A DNA stretch of 15,186 nucleotides from assembly GCA_005793645.1 (NCBI GenBank), contig SXRG01000086.1:1-15186 (forward strand), in the 5' to 3' direction. The stretch comes from Burkholderiales bacterium. GTDB taxonomy: Bacteria > Pseudomonadota > Gammaproteobacteria > Burkholderiales > Thiobacillaceae. The translations under genes and the position numbers were made by a program. Below, one piece after another: positions 5,878 to 13,161 of the stretch (the first letter of the stretch is position 1; every line of letters begins with the position of its first letter). The notes under the pieces are model-generated. The model saw nothing but the letters and a program-made list of their open reading frames with translations. It ran no database searches and was not told the DNA's origin.

Positions 5878-7290
5878 TCAGTGCGTAACGCGAAAAGGCT
5901 TCACGCCCAGGATCTTCTCCAAGGCGGCGGCGGCTTCGTCGGCGTGGGCCGGTGTCGCAAACGGCCCAGTCTGGACCTTGATCAGCGTACCCGCCTCAAT
6001 ACGGTATACGCCCGATCCCGCAGCCGTACCCATGCGGCCAATCAGGGCCTCTGCCGCCTCCGCCTTGGACACGACACCGACTTGCAAGTACAAACCTGGC
6101 GCAGGGGCCACGGCAGGGGCCGATACAGCCGCCGGCGTGACGGCTGCCAGAGCACCGCTCGGGACTACGCGTACGGCCTCCGCCGGCACGGAGGGTGGGG
6201 GCGTGACCGCCTTGTCCACAACGGTCGATTTGGCTTCGGCAATCCGATACGGTCTCAACCCCAGTCGCTCGGACAGGGTCTGGCTTGCCCGATCTGCCTC
6301 AGCCGGCGAAACGAAAGGCCCCGCCTGGACACGAACCAAGCCGCCACCCTCGCGTTGAATCACCAGGTTCGCCCCCAGGACTTGACCCGCCTGTTGCTGG
6401 AGCTGAGCGGCCGTCTCACGCTTGCCAAAGGCCCCCAGTTGCAACCAGATCGATTCGCCCACGGCCTGGACCGCCTCGCTGTGCAAAGATTGGGCGCGAA
6501 TCACCGGGATCTCCTGCGCCTTGTAGACACGAATAGGCTCGGCCAGCGGTGCGGGATCGGACGCCTTGGTCGGATCAACACGCTCGGAGTCCATGCGCTC
6601 CGGATCAATGCGCTCCACCTCAACCCGCGTCACACCCTTGAGTATGTCCAGTTTATAGGCGGCCGTGTAGGACAGATCGATGAGCCGCTCGTTATGGAAC
6701 GGCCCCCGATCGTTGACGCGCAAAACCACGCTGCGACCATTGTCCACATTGGTCACCCGCACAAAAGACGGGATAGGCAGGGTCCGATGCGCTGCCGTCA
6801 TCGCATACATGTCATAGGTCTCGCCGGACGAGGTCGGCTTGCCGTGAAACTTGCGCCCGTACCAGGATGCCAGACCTTTTTGCTTATATGGCCGACCGGA
6901 GGTATCCGGGGTATAGGAGACCCCCATGACCCGATAAGTATCGTTGGCATAGCGGTGCAGTGGCTCTTTCCGGGGCACGGCATCCGGGACCGTCTCCAGA
7001 TGAGCCGGCGGGTTCGCCCCAGGGCCATCATCCTTGTAATAGCCACCGCCGTTGTAGGGAGGAATTGTAGAGAGCGGCATCACCAAGCCATTGGCTGCCT
7101 GGATCGAAGTCGGGGATTGGGTCGTCACAGGGGCTGCACAGCCACTCAGCAAGGCGGCCGCTCCCATGGAGATGCTTGAAATCACAACCACCTTCCCAAG
7201 AAAGCGCTGAGCCGTCACTAGTCTTCTTGCCCCCCTTTGAGGGTGGGATCCGCAGCGCAGATCTTCGGGGGTTCTCACCAGAAAGCTCAT
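5878..7290 (-). CDS. rlpA: RlpA-family lytic transglycosylase lipoprotein with two SPOR domains
   Basis: RlpA proteins are outer-membrane lipoproteins; characterised members cleave stem-peptide-free glycan strands at the septum. The 470-residue protein has a lipobox ending LLSGC (lipidated C51), a linker, and a double-psi beta-barrel domain at about 137-225 (GLASWYGRKFHGKPTSSGETYD, RTLPIPSFVRVTN, VVLRVNDRGPF). E157 and D194 are the likely catalytic acids. A pentapeptide repeat (ERIDP, ERMDS, ERVDP) occupies 226-240. Two SPOR repeats follow, at about 281-350 (IWLQLGAFGKRETA, VRVQAGPF) and 399-470 (LYLQVGVVSKAEAA, IKVQTGPF); one is usual. ATG 7290 overlaps the rodA stop (ATGA) but gives a long 33-residue N-region before the hydrophobic core. 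GTG 7218 would give a normal lipoprotein signal, so the start is uncertain. The role in septal wall trimming is inferred from the family. Confidence 0.92.
   Translation of the reverse strand: MSFLVRTPEDLRCGSHPQRGARRLVTAQRFLGKVVVISSISMGAAALLSGCAAPVTTQSPTSIQAANGLVMPLSTIPPYNGGGYYKDDGPGANPPAHLETVPDAVPRKEPLHRYANDTYRVMGVSYTPDTSGRPYKQKGLASWYGRKFHGKPTSSGETYDMYAMTAAHRTLPIPSFVRVTNVDNGRSVVLRVNDRGPFHNERLIDLSYTAAYKLDILKGVTRVEVERIDPERMDSERVDPTKASDPAPLAEPIRVYKAQEIPVIRAQSLHSEAVQAVGESIWLQLGAFGKRETAAQLQQQAGQVLGANLVIQREGGGLVRVQAGPFVSPAEADRASQTLSERLGLRPYRIAEAKSTVVDKAVTPPPSVPAEAVRVVPSGALAAVTPAAVSAPAVAPAPGLYLQVGVVSKAEAAEALIGRMGTAAGSGVYRIEAGTLIKVQTGPFATPAHADEAAAALEKILGVKPFRVTH
6571..6615 (-). repeat. Three 15-bp tandem repeat units inside rlpA
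   Basis: Units at 6571-6585, 6586-6600 and 6601-6615 each encode a pentapeptide ER(I/M/V)D(P/S). The first and third units agree at 13 of 15 bases (CGGATCAACACGCTC and CGGATCAATGCGCTC, plus strand); the middle one is more diverged. The repeat lies just after the RlpA barrel domain, in the linker to the first SPOR domain, where length changes should be tolerated. Confidence 0.75.
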
Positions 7291-8405
7291 GTTTTAACCA
7301 AGCTCTTATTCGACGAAACGCTCATCAAGATACCAAAACCGAGGAGCACTGTCACCATCGAGGTCCCCCCGTAACTCACCAGTGGGAGCGGCACGCCCAC
7401 CACCGGCAGGAGTCCGGAGACCATGCCCATGTTGACGAGGGCATAGGTAAAGAAGGTCAGCGTGATCGCCCCGCACAGCAACCGCCCGAACATGCCCGAA
7501 GCGTTATAGGAAAGCGTCAGGCCACGAGTCACGATGGCCGCATAGATCCCCAGCAGCACCAGGTTGCCCAAGAGACCAAACTCCTCGGAGTACACCGCGA
7601 AGACGAAATCGGTATGCCCCTCCGGCAGAAAATCGAGCCGCGCCTGCGTCCCTTGGCCCCAACCCTTACCAAACAGCCCCCCCGAGCCAATCGCAATGGT
7701 GGACTGGATGATGTGATAGCCCGCCCCAAGCGGATCGCTCGCCGGATCAAACAAGGTCAGAACGCGCTGCTTCTGATAGTCGTGCAGGACAAACATCCAC
7801 GCCAGCGGCGTGACCGCTCCCAGCAGCAGAACCAGTCCGGCCATAACCCGCCAGGCCAGACCTGCCAGGAACAGGACAAAAAATCCGGAGGCCAGGATCA
7901 GCAAGCTGGTGCCCAGATCCGGCTGGCGCATGATCAAGCCGACCGGCAGCGCCAAGAGCAGAAAAGCCAGCACAAAATGACGATTACTCAAGTGTTCCTG
8001 GCGGTAATGCAGATAAGCCGCCATGGCCATCGGCACCGCCAGACGCATCAACTCGGAAGGCTGAATGCGCGTTACGCCCAGATTGAGCCAACGCCGCGAA
8101 CCATTGACCACATCACCCGCCACCGTCACGCCCAGGAGCAACGCCAGACCCACCACATAGAGCGGGGCCGCAAAGTGGATCAAGCGCTGCGGCGGCACTT
8201 GCGTGAGAAACAACATCGCGACCAAGGCAACGCCCATGTTGATCAGGTGACCCGCCAGATAAGCGCCGCTGGTCGCACTGGCCACGGTCAGGGCACTCAG
8301 GGTCAGCAAGGCCAAGATGAGCCCAAGTAGAACAGGGTCGGCATGGCGAAATGCAGCGCGCACCCCCTCACGCACCACCGTAGCAACCGTGCGATCAATC
8401 TGCAT
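7287..8405 (-). CDS. mrdB: Peptidoglycan glycosyltransferase RodA (MrdB), SEDS family
   Basis: RodA polymerises lipid II into glycan strands in the inner membrane as partner of PBP2 in the elongasome. The 372-residue protein has about ten hydrophobic segments. SEDS-family motifs visible are GSRRWLNLGVTRIQPSELMRLAV (102-124), RQPDLGTSLL (160-169), GYHIIQSTIAIGSGGLFGKGWGQGTQ, LDFLPEGHTDFVFAV, and a PLPLVSYGGTS end-motif. The EGHTDF loop carries the conserved Asp thought to act in catalysis in SEDS proteins. ATG 8405 overlaps the mrdA 3' end by 11 bp and is preceded by a strong GAGGAGGGA ribosome-binding site. The stop overlaps the candidate rlpA ATG. The identification is secure. Confidence 0.97.
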   Translation of the reverse strand: MQIDRTVATVVREGVRAAFRHADPVLLGLILALLTLSALTVASATSGAYLAGHLINMGVALVAMLFLTQVPPQRLIHFAAPLYVVGLALLLGVTVAGDVVNGSRRWLNLGVTRIQPSELMRLAVPMAMAAYLHYRQEHLSNRHFVLAFLLLALPVGLIMRQPDLGTSLLILASGFFVLFLAGLAWRVMAGLVLLLGAVTPLAWMFVLHDYQKQRVLTLFDPASDPLGAGYHIIQSTIAIGSGGLFGKGWGQGTQARLDFLPEGHTDFVFAVYSEEFGLLGNLVLLGIYAAIVTRGLTLSYNASGMFGRLLCGAITLTFFTYALVNMGMVSGLLPVVGVPLPLVSYGGTSMVTVLLGFGILMSVSSNKSLVKT

Positions 8406-10308
8406 GATCTCCCTCCTCTGTCATCACATCGGAGGCCGGCCCCGGCGCCGGCATGGCCGCCGCACCCGGTGTCGTCTGACCCAAGAACCAATAATCCAGA
8501 ACCTTACGAGCAATAGGTGCCGCCGTAGAACCCCCGTGACCGCCATTTTCAACCATGACCGCCAGCGCAATCGTTGGCTTGTCGACCGGCGCGAAGGCAA
8601 TAAAGAGGGCATTGTCACGATGGCGCGCCGACCCGCTGACACTGCCCCCCGCCGCATTCATCGCCACCACCTGAGCGGTACCCGTCTTCCCGGCAAAAGT
8701 ATAGGTCGCCCCGGTGCCAGCGCCAGCGGCTGTCCCACCGGGCTGTGTGACCGCTTGCATCGCCGCCTTGACCAATCGCAGATGCTCGGGCTTCAAGTTC
8801 AGGGTCCGCACGACCTCCGGTGCCGCCGTATGGCTGCGGCCATCCTTGGGATCACGCCAGGCACGGACGATCTGCGGCTTGTAAATCACGCCGTCATTGG
8901 CGATCGCCATAGTCGCCACGGCCAGTTGCATCGGCGTAGCCAGCATATACCCTTGGCCGATCCCGGCGATCACCGTCTCACCCGGCCACCAGGGTTGCTT
9001 GAAACGCCGGGTTTTCCATGCTGCATTCGGCATCAAGCCGGCCAATTCGCCGTCCAGATCCACCCCGCTACGCTCACCCAGGCCAAACTGGAGCAAAAAA
9101 TCATGCATGCGCTCGATGCCCATCTCATGTGCAAGGCGGTAGTAATAGGTGTCACAGGAGATGACGATGGACTTATGCAGATCCACCGTTCCATGGCCAT
9201 CCTTCTTCCAGTCGCGATAGCGATGCCCCCCGGCCGACAGGCTGAAATAGCCCAGGTCGGCAAGGCTGTCCGATGGCTTGCGCAAGCCCAACTCCAGCCC
9301 CGCCAGGGCCATGAACGGTTTAATCGTCGAGCCGGGTGGGTAAACCCCACGCAAGGCACGGTTGAGCAACGGCCTATCGAGCGATTCATTGAGCCCGCGC
9401 CAGGCATCCGCATCAATCCCATCCACAAACAGATTCGGGTCGTAACCCGGCTTGGAAAGCAACGCCAGCAGCCCGCCATTGGTGGGGTCAAGGGCCACCA
9501 GCGCGCCGCGATAGGGGCCAAACGCCGCCTCGGCCACCTGTTGCAAACCGGCATCGACATGCAGCGTCAGATTAGCCCCGGCCACTGCCGGGGTCTGTCC
9601 AAGCGAACGGATGGCTCGCCCCCCCGAATCGACCTCAACATGATCAAACCCCGTCTGGCCGTGCAACCAGGCCTCGTAGCGTTTCTCAACCCCAGCCTTG
9701 CCAATGTACTGGGCCCCTCGATAGGCCGACCAGCGACCCGCCTCCTGCAAAGCCAACTTATCCTTCTGGCTGATGCGGCCGATGTAACCGATCAAGTGCG
9801 AAAAGGTCGGCCCGAACGGATACGAACGCCAGTCGCGGGTCCGCATCTCCACACCGGGAAAGCGATAACGCTGAGCCGCGAAACGCGCCACCTCGACCTC
9901 CGTCAGGCGTTGCCGGATCGGCACCGCCTCAAAGGGACGACCCTCCTCACGCAGGCGACGGAAGCGGCGCAGATCCACCGCCTCAATCCGCACCACCTCG
10001 CCGAGTTGTGCCCACAGGGCTGGCAGATCCGGGATCTTCTCGGGAATCACTTCGAGTGCGTATCCCCAGTCGCCTGAGGCCAACACCACCCCGTTGCGGT
10101 CATAGAGCACCCCACGCGGTGGAATATTCGGGATCAGCGAAACACGATTGTTCTCGGACAGGGCACTGTAACGGTCATGCTCAATCAGTTGTAGCCACAC
10201 AAAACGCAGAAAGAGGATGCAAAACAAGCCCAGCACCCCCCAGACCGCGATCTGACTGCGACGCCGGAATTCCTCCCGCGCCCCCTCCGTATTAACTAAC
10301 TGACTCAC
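8395..10308 (-). CDS. mrdA: Penicillin-binding protein 2 (MrdA), elongasome transpeptidase
   Basis: PBP2 cross-links new lateral-wall peptidoglycan in the periplasm with RodA. From GTG 10308 the protein is 637 residues, normal for the family. It has a basic N-terminus (REEFRRR), one membrane anchor at about 19-39, the pedestal region start with NRVSLIPNIPPRGVLYDRNG (54-73), and RWSAYRGAQYIGKAGVEKRY (192-211). The transpeptidase domain carries STIK with nucleophile S327 and K330, SCD at 384-386 (the SxN position, with Asp as in other PBP2s) and KTG at 541-543. The frame opens 38 codons upstream, inside mreD, but GTG 10308 is chosen because it overlaps the mreD stop as GTGA and gives the family N-terminus. 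Near its end it overlaps mrdB by 11 bp. Confidence 0.96.
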   Translation of the reverse strand: MSQLVNTEGAREEFRRRSQIAVWGVLGLFCILFLRFVWLQLIEHDRYSALSENNRVSLIPNIPPRGVLYDRNGVVLASGDWGYALEVIPEKIPDLPALWAQLGEVVRIEAVDLRRFRRLREEGRPFEAVPIRQRLTEVEVARFAAQRYRFPGVEMRTRDWRSYPFGPTFSHLIGYIGRISQKDKLALQEAGRWSAYRGAQYIGKAGVEKRYEAWLHGQTGFDHVEVDSGGRAIRSLGQTPAVAGANLTLHVDAGLQQVAEAAFGPYRGALVALDPTNGGLLALLSKPGYDPNLFVDGIDADAWRGLNESLDRPLLNRALRGVYPPGSTIKPFMALAGLELGLRKPSDSLADLGYFSLSAGGHRYRDWKKDGHGTVDLHKSIVISCDTYYYRLAHEMGIERMHDFLLQFGLGERSGVDLDGELAGLMPNAAWKTRRFKQPWWPGETVIAGIGQGYMLATPMQLAVATMAIANDGVIYKPQIVRAWRDPKDGRSHTAAPEVVRTLNLKPEHLRLVKAAMQAVTQPGGTAAGAGTGATYTFAGKTGTAQVVAMNAAGGSVSGSARHRDNALFIAFAPVDKPTIALAVMVENGGHGGSTAAPIARKVLDYWFLGQTTPGAAAMPAPGPASDVMTEEGDHAD

Positions 10309-10847
10309 AGCGCGCCCGAACGCGAAGTTTCCACATGCGAGGACACCCGTCCGGTGCCGTCCAGGACCCACGCCAAGCCCGGCCATAACACCGCTGCCGT
10401 AAGACCCGATGCCAGATACCAAGCATCCGGATGAAAGCCCGACGCTTCACCAATCAGCAAGGCCAAGGCCGGGGTCACCAGCAGAACAGGGGCCAAATGA
10501 ACAGCTCGCCCGATCCAGTCAAAGCCCCCGAGACGCACCCGCATGCGCAACACGGCATACGCGGCCAGACTATAGCTGAAGGCATACCCCCCCAGCAGGG
10601 CACCGCGATCGACATCGGTCAACAAGCCCAGCAGAAAGGCTATACCGATCCCCGCCTGCATCGGCGCACGCCAAGTCCAATAAAGCAGGGTCATGAGCAG
10701 GAAATCGGGCAGCCACCACGCCATCGCCTCCGGCCATGGCAACCAGGTCACCAACACGGCCAGCAGGAGCGCAAGACGCACCCAACCCGGTCGCACGGGG
10801 AGTTCCAGCGCGTGGCCCTGCAAGAGGAGGGGTTTAATCAGACTCAT
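10305..10847 (-). CDS. mreD: Rod shape-determining protein MreD
   Basis: MreD is the small polytopic inner-membrane subunit of the MreBCD-RodZ elongasome. The 180-residue protein has five or six hydrophobic segments, beginning RLALLLAVLVTWLPWP and including IGIAFLLGLLTDVDRGALLGGYAFSYSLAAYAVL, which holds the family's characteristic GLLTDV...LG..A core. Its ATG overlaps the mreC stop (ATGA at 10844-10847) and its stop overlaps the mrdA GTG. Sequence is weakly conserved in this family, so position between mreC and mrdA is important evidence. Confidence 0.93.
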   Translation of the reverse strand: MSLIKPLLLQGHALELPVRPGWVRLALLLAVLVTWLPWPEAMAWWLPDFLLMTLLYWTWRAPMQAGIGIAFLLGLLTDVDRGALLGGYAFSYSLAAYAVLRMRVRLGGFDWIGRAVHLAPVLLVTPALALLIGEASGFHPDAWYLASGLTAAVLWPGLAWVLDGTGRVSSHVETSRSGAL

Positions 10848-11707
10848 GGCGTCGCCCCCCCGGCTGCAACCGGGACCAGAATCATAAGCGGCCCGGCATG
10901 GCCCGCCCCAGAAACGGGCTGCGCCACCATACTCGCAAAGGGCGAGTTGCCGCGCGGCGGCCGAATCGCCCGAACCCTGGCCACCGGCAGACCCGGTGGA
11001 TAGACCCCGTCAAGACCCGAAGTTACCAGCAAGTCACCGACTTCAAGGCCGCCATGCGCATCCATCTGCGGGATCTCCACCGCCGCATCAGAACCGGCCC
11101 CGCGCCCCAGCAAACGCACACCGCTGCGTGCGCCCTGAAGGGGAATAAACAACTGCCGAGACAGGATGGTTGTCACCTCACTCCGCGCCGCATCCACCCG
11201 CGTCACCTGACCAACCAGCCCATTGGCATCAATGACCGGCGAGCCGGCCTGCACCCCCGCGTCAGCGCCCATATTCACGAGTAGCCGGCGCGAAAAGGCG
11301 TCATCCGGGATAGCCAGCACCTCAACCACCAAGGCCCGCCGACCGGGCGGCAAGGGCAACTGGGCAAGGGCGCGTAACTGGGCGTTCTCGGCCACCATAG
11401 TCGCCAAGGTCTGTTGACCCGCTTGCGAGGTGGCCAGTTGCCGAGTCAAGGCCTCCTGCGACCGCAACAACTCGCGGTGCTGTGTCATGAACGCAAAGGC
11501 ATCACCCAAGCCGACAAAGGGCAGCGCCAGCGCCGACTGCAGCGGGGCAATCACATGGGCAACAGCCGCACGCACCGGGGCCATCAAGCCTTGGCGCGCA
11601 TCCAGGAAAAGCAGGCCCAAGCTGGCAACCAGCGCCAGAATCAAGCGCAGATTGGACCCAATGACGCGGGAAAACAGCGGCTCGCGGTGCGAGGTGGCCA
11701 ATCCCAT
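10844..11707 (-). CDS. mreC: Rod shape-determining protein MreC
   Basis: MreC is a bitopic inner-membrane protein whose periplasmic part activates PBP2-RodA. From ATG 11707 it has 287 residues: a short cytoplasmic tail, a membrane helix at about 20-38 (RLILALVASLGLLFLD), a coiled coil at about 75-120 (HRELLRSQEALTRQL; AENAQLRALAQL), then the double beta-barrel region with VLAIPDDAFSRRLLVNMGADAGVQAGSPV, GLVGQVTRVDAARSEVTTI and GDLLVTSGLDGVYPPGLPVARV. The frame opens earlier (11797), but that part lies inside mreB. ATG 11707 is 19 bp after the mreB stop and gives the family-typical N-terminus. The last residues overlap the mreD start. Confidence 0.95.
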   Translation of the reverse strand: MGLATSHREPLFSRVIGSNLRLILALVASLGLLFLDARQGLMAPVRAAVAHVIAPLQSALALPFVGLGDAFAFMTQHRELLRSQEALTRQLATSQAGQQTLATMVAENAQLRALAQLPLPPGRRALVVEVLAIPDDAFSRRLLVNMGADAGVQAGSPVIDANGLVGQVTRVDAARSEVTTILSRQLFIPLQGARSGVRLLGRGAGSDAAVEIPQMDAHGGLEVGDLLVTSGLDGVYPPGLPVARVRAIRPPRGNSPFASMVAQPVSGAGHAGPLMILVPVAAGGATP

Positions 11708-11726
11708 CGCCAGATCCGTACGCCGC

Positions 11727-12767
11727 TTATTCGTGGGTGAATACGGTCGAGAGGCGATCCATTTCTTCGAGGGCACGACCAGAACCGCGCACCACACAGG
11801 TCAACGGATCCTCGGCAATGAACACCGGCAGGCCCGTCTCCTCGCGCAACAGACGATCGAGGTTACGCAACAACGCCCCGCCCCCGGTCAGCACCATGCC
11901 GCGTTCGGCGATATCGGCCCCCAGTTCTGGCGGCGTCTGTTCCAACGCACCCTTGACCGCGGCCACGATGGCGTTGAGTGGATCGAATAGAGCTTCAAGG
12001 ATCTCGTTACTGGTGATGGTAAAGGAACGCGGGATGCCCTCAGCCAGATTGCGGCCCTTGACCTCCATCTCGCGCACCTCGGCACCGGGGTAAGCCGTAC
12101 CAATCTCTTTCTTGATCATCTCCGCCGTCGTCTCGCCAATCAACATGCCATAGTTACGGCGGATGTAGCTGATGATGGCCTCGTCGAACTTGTCGCCGCC
12201 CACTCGCACCGAAGTTGAATAAACCACTCCCCCCAGCGAGATGACCCCCACCTCGGTGGTGCCCCCACCGATATCCACCACCATCGAGCCCGCCGCCTCG
12301 GCCACCGGCATACCGGCGCCAATCGCGGCCGCCATCGGCTCCTCGATCAGATAGACCTGACGCGCGCCGGCACTGATCGCCGACTCGCGGATGGCCCGTC
12401 GCTCAACCTGAGTTGCGCCAGACGGCACACAAATGATGATACGGGGACTGGGGTGGAAGACGCGGGTATCGTGTACCTTCTTGATGAAATATTTGAGCAT
12501 CTGCTCGGTCACATTAAAGTCAGCGATCACGCCATCCTTCATTGGCCGAATCGCCTGGATATTACCGGGCGTTCGGCCCAGCATCAACTTGGCCTCGGCG
12601 CCGACCGCCTGCACGACCTTCTTGCCGGTCGTTCCCTCCTGACGGATCGCCACCACCGAGGGCTCGTCGAGCACCACACCTTTGTCACGCACATAAATGA
12701 GCGTATTGGCTGTACCAAGGTCAATGGCTAGATCCGTCGAAAAGTAACCGCGCATGAAACCGAACAT
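11727..12767 (-). CDS. mreB: Actin-like cell-shape protein MreB
   Basis: MreB forms membrane-bound, ATP-dependent double filaments in the cytoplasm that orient the elongasome. The 346-residue length is normal. Actin-fold motifs are visible: phosphate 1 loop DLGTANTLIYVRDKGVVLDEPSVVAI (16-41), VPSGATQVERRAIRESA, the EEPMAAAIGAGMP element, phosphate 2 DIGGGTTEVGVISLGG (167-182) and the adenosine loop LTGGGALLRNLD near the C-terminus. The N-terminal MFGFMRGYFS probably serves in membrane association. It is the first gene of the eleven-gene minus-strand run, so its promoter in the divergent gap to gatC likely drives much of the cluster. An AGGA sequence lies about 10 bases before the ATG. Confidence 0.97.
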   Translation of the reverse strand: MFGFMRGYFSTDLAIDLGTANTLIYVRDKGVVLDEPSVVAIRQEGTTGKKVVQAVGAEAKLMLGRTPGNIQAIRPMKDGVIADFNVTEQMLKYFIKKVHDTRVFHPSPRIIICVPSGATQVERRAIRESAISAGARQVYLIEEPMAAAIGAGMPVAEAAGSMVVDIGGGTTEVGVISLGGVVYSTSVRVGGDKFDEAIISYIRRNYGMLIGETTAEMIKKEIGTAYPGAEVREMEVKGRNLAEGIPRSFTITSNEILEALFDPLNAIVAAVKGALEQTPPELGADIAERGMVLTGGGALLRNLDRLLREETGLPVFIAEDPLTCVVRGSGRALEEMDRLSTVFTHE

Positions 12768-12873
12768 GGAGAGAATCCTAAGGATGAAGTCATGAAATAG
12801 CCGCGTATGATACCCTAGCCGGCCTTGGGGAATAACCCCTTGGAATTATTAACACCCGCGATCCTGAATAATC
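12768..12873. promoter_or_regulatory. Divergent promoter region between mreB and gatC
   Basis: This 106-bp gap must hold promoters for both directions. For mreB (minus strand) a possible -10 TATCAT lies at 12807-12812, 17 bp from a weak TTATTC at 12830-12835. For gatC a weak TTGGGG (12825-12830) and TATTAA (12847-12852) pair is 16 bp apart. At 12823-12843 the hexamer CCTTGG occurs twice in direct orientation, 15 bp apart, around a GGGG-AATAA-CCCC inverted repeat. This could bind a regulator. All promoter assignments are eye-matched and weak; only the divergent arrangement is certain. Confidence 0.4.
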
Positions 12874-13161
12874 ATGAGTCTGACCCTGGATGACATCCAA
12901 CGCATCGCCCATCTAGCCCGCATCCGGCTGGAGGATTTTGATGCCGCCCAAACCCAATCTCACCTGAACGGACTGTTTGCTCTGGTCGAGCAAATGCAGG
13001 CGGTGGACACCACCGGCATTGTCCCCATGGCGCACGCCCGCGATGTGCATCAACGCCTGCGCGCCGATGTCGTCACCGAGACAGACCGCCGTGACGCCTT
13101 CCAGGCCATCGCCCCGCAAACCGAAGCCGGCCTGTATCTGGTACCGAGGGTCGTTGAATGA
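12874..13161 (+). CDS. gatC: Glu-tRNA(Gln)/Asp-tRNA(Asn) amidotransferase subunit C
   Basis: GatC wraps around GatA and GatB and stabilises the GatCAB amidotransferase, which turns misacylated Glu-tRNA(Gln) or Asp-tRNA(Asn) into the amidated forms in the cytoplasm. The 95-residue length is normal. It starts with the family helix LTLDDIQRIAHLARIRL (3-19), followed by LNGLFALVEQMQAVDTTGIVPMAH, and ends with the conserved GLYLVPRVVE. ATG 12874 has no obvious Shine-Dalgarno. The stop overlaps the gatA ATG (13158-13161), consistent with coupled synthesis of the subunits. Confidence 0.96.
   Translation: MSLTLDDIQRIAHLARIRLEDFDAAQTQSHLNGLFALVEQMQAVDTTGIVPMAHARDVHQRLRADVVTETDRRDAFQAIAPQTEAGLYLVPRVVE

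Noticed and set aside
5881..8330. Long plus-strand open frames opposite rlpA and mrdB (432 and 384 codons)
   Set aside because: Low-complexity, Arg/His/Gln-rich products that mirror the real genes on the other strand; no ribosome-binding site or domain supports them.
8317..10077. 586-codon open frame on the plus strand opposite mrdA and part of mrdB
   Set aside because: It lies antisense to two firmly identified genes, its translation is rich in Arg, His and Gln without any family motif, and it is explained by codon bias in the true genes.
10309..10422. Upstream extension of mrdA to an ATG at 10422
   Set aside because: The added residues lie inside mreD and do not resemble a PBP2 N-terminus; GTG 10308 with a GTGA overlap fits better.
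11708..11797. Upstream extension of mreC to an ATG at 11797
   Set aside because: The extension runs into the mreB coding sequence and precedes the family-typical N-terminus; ATG 11707 fits.
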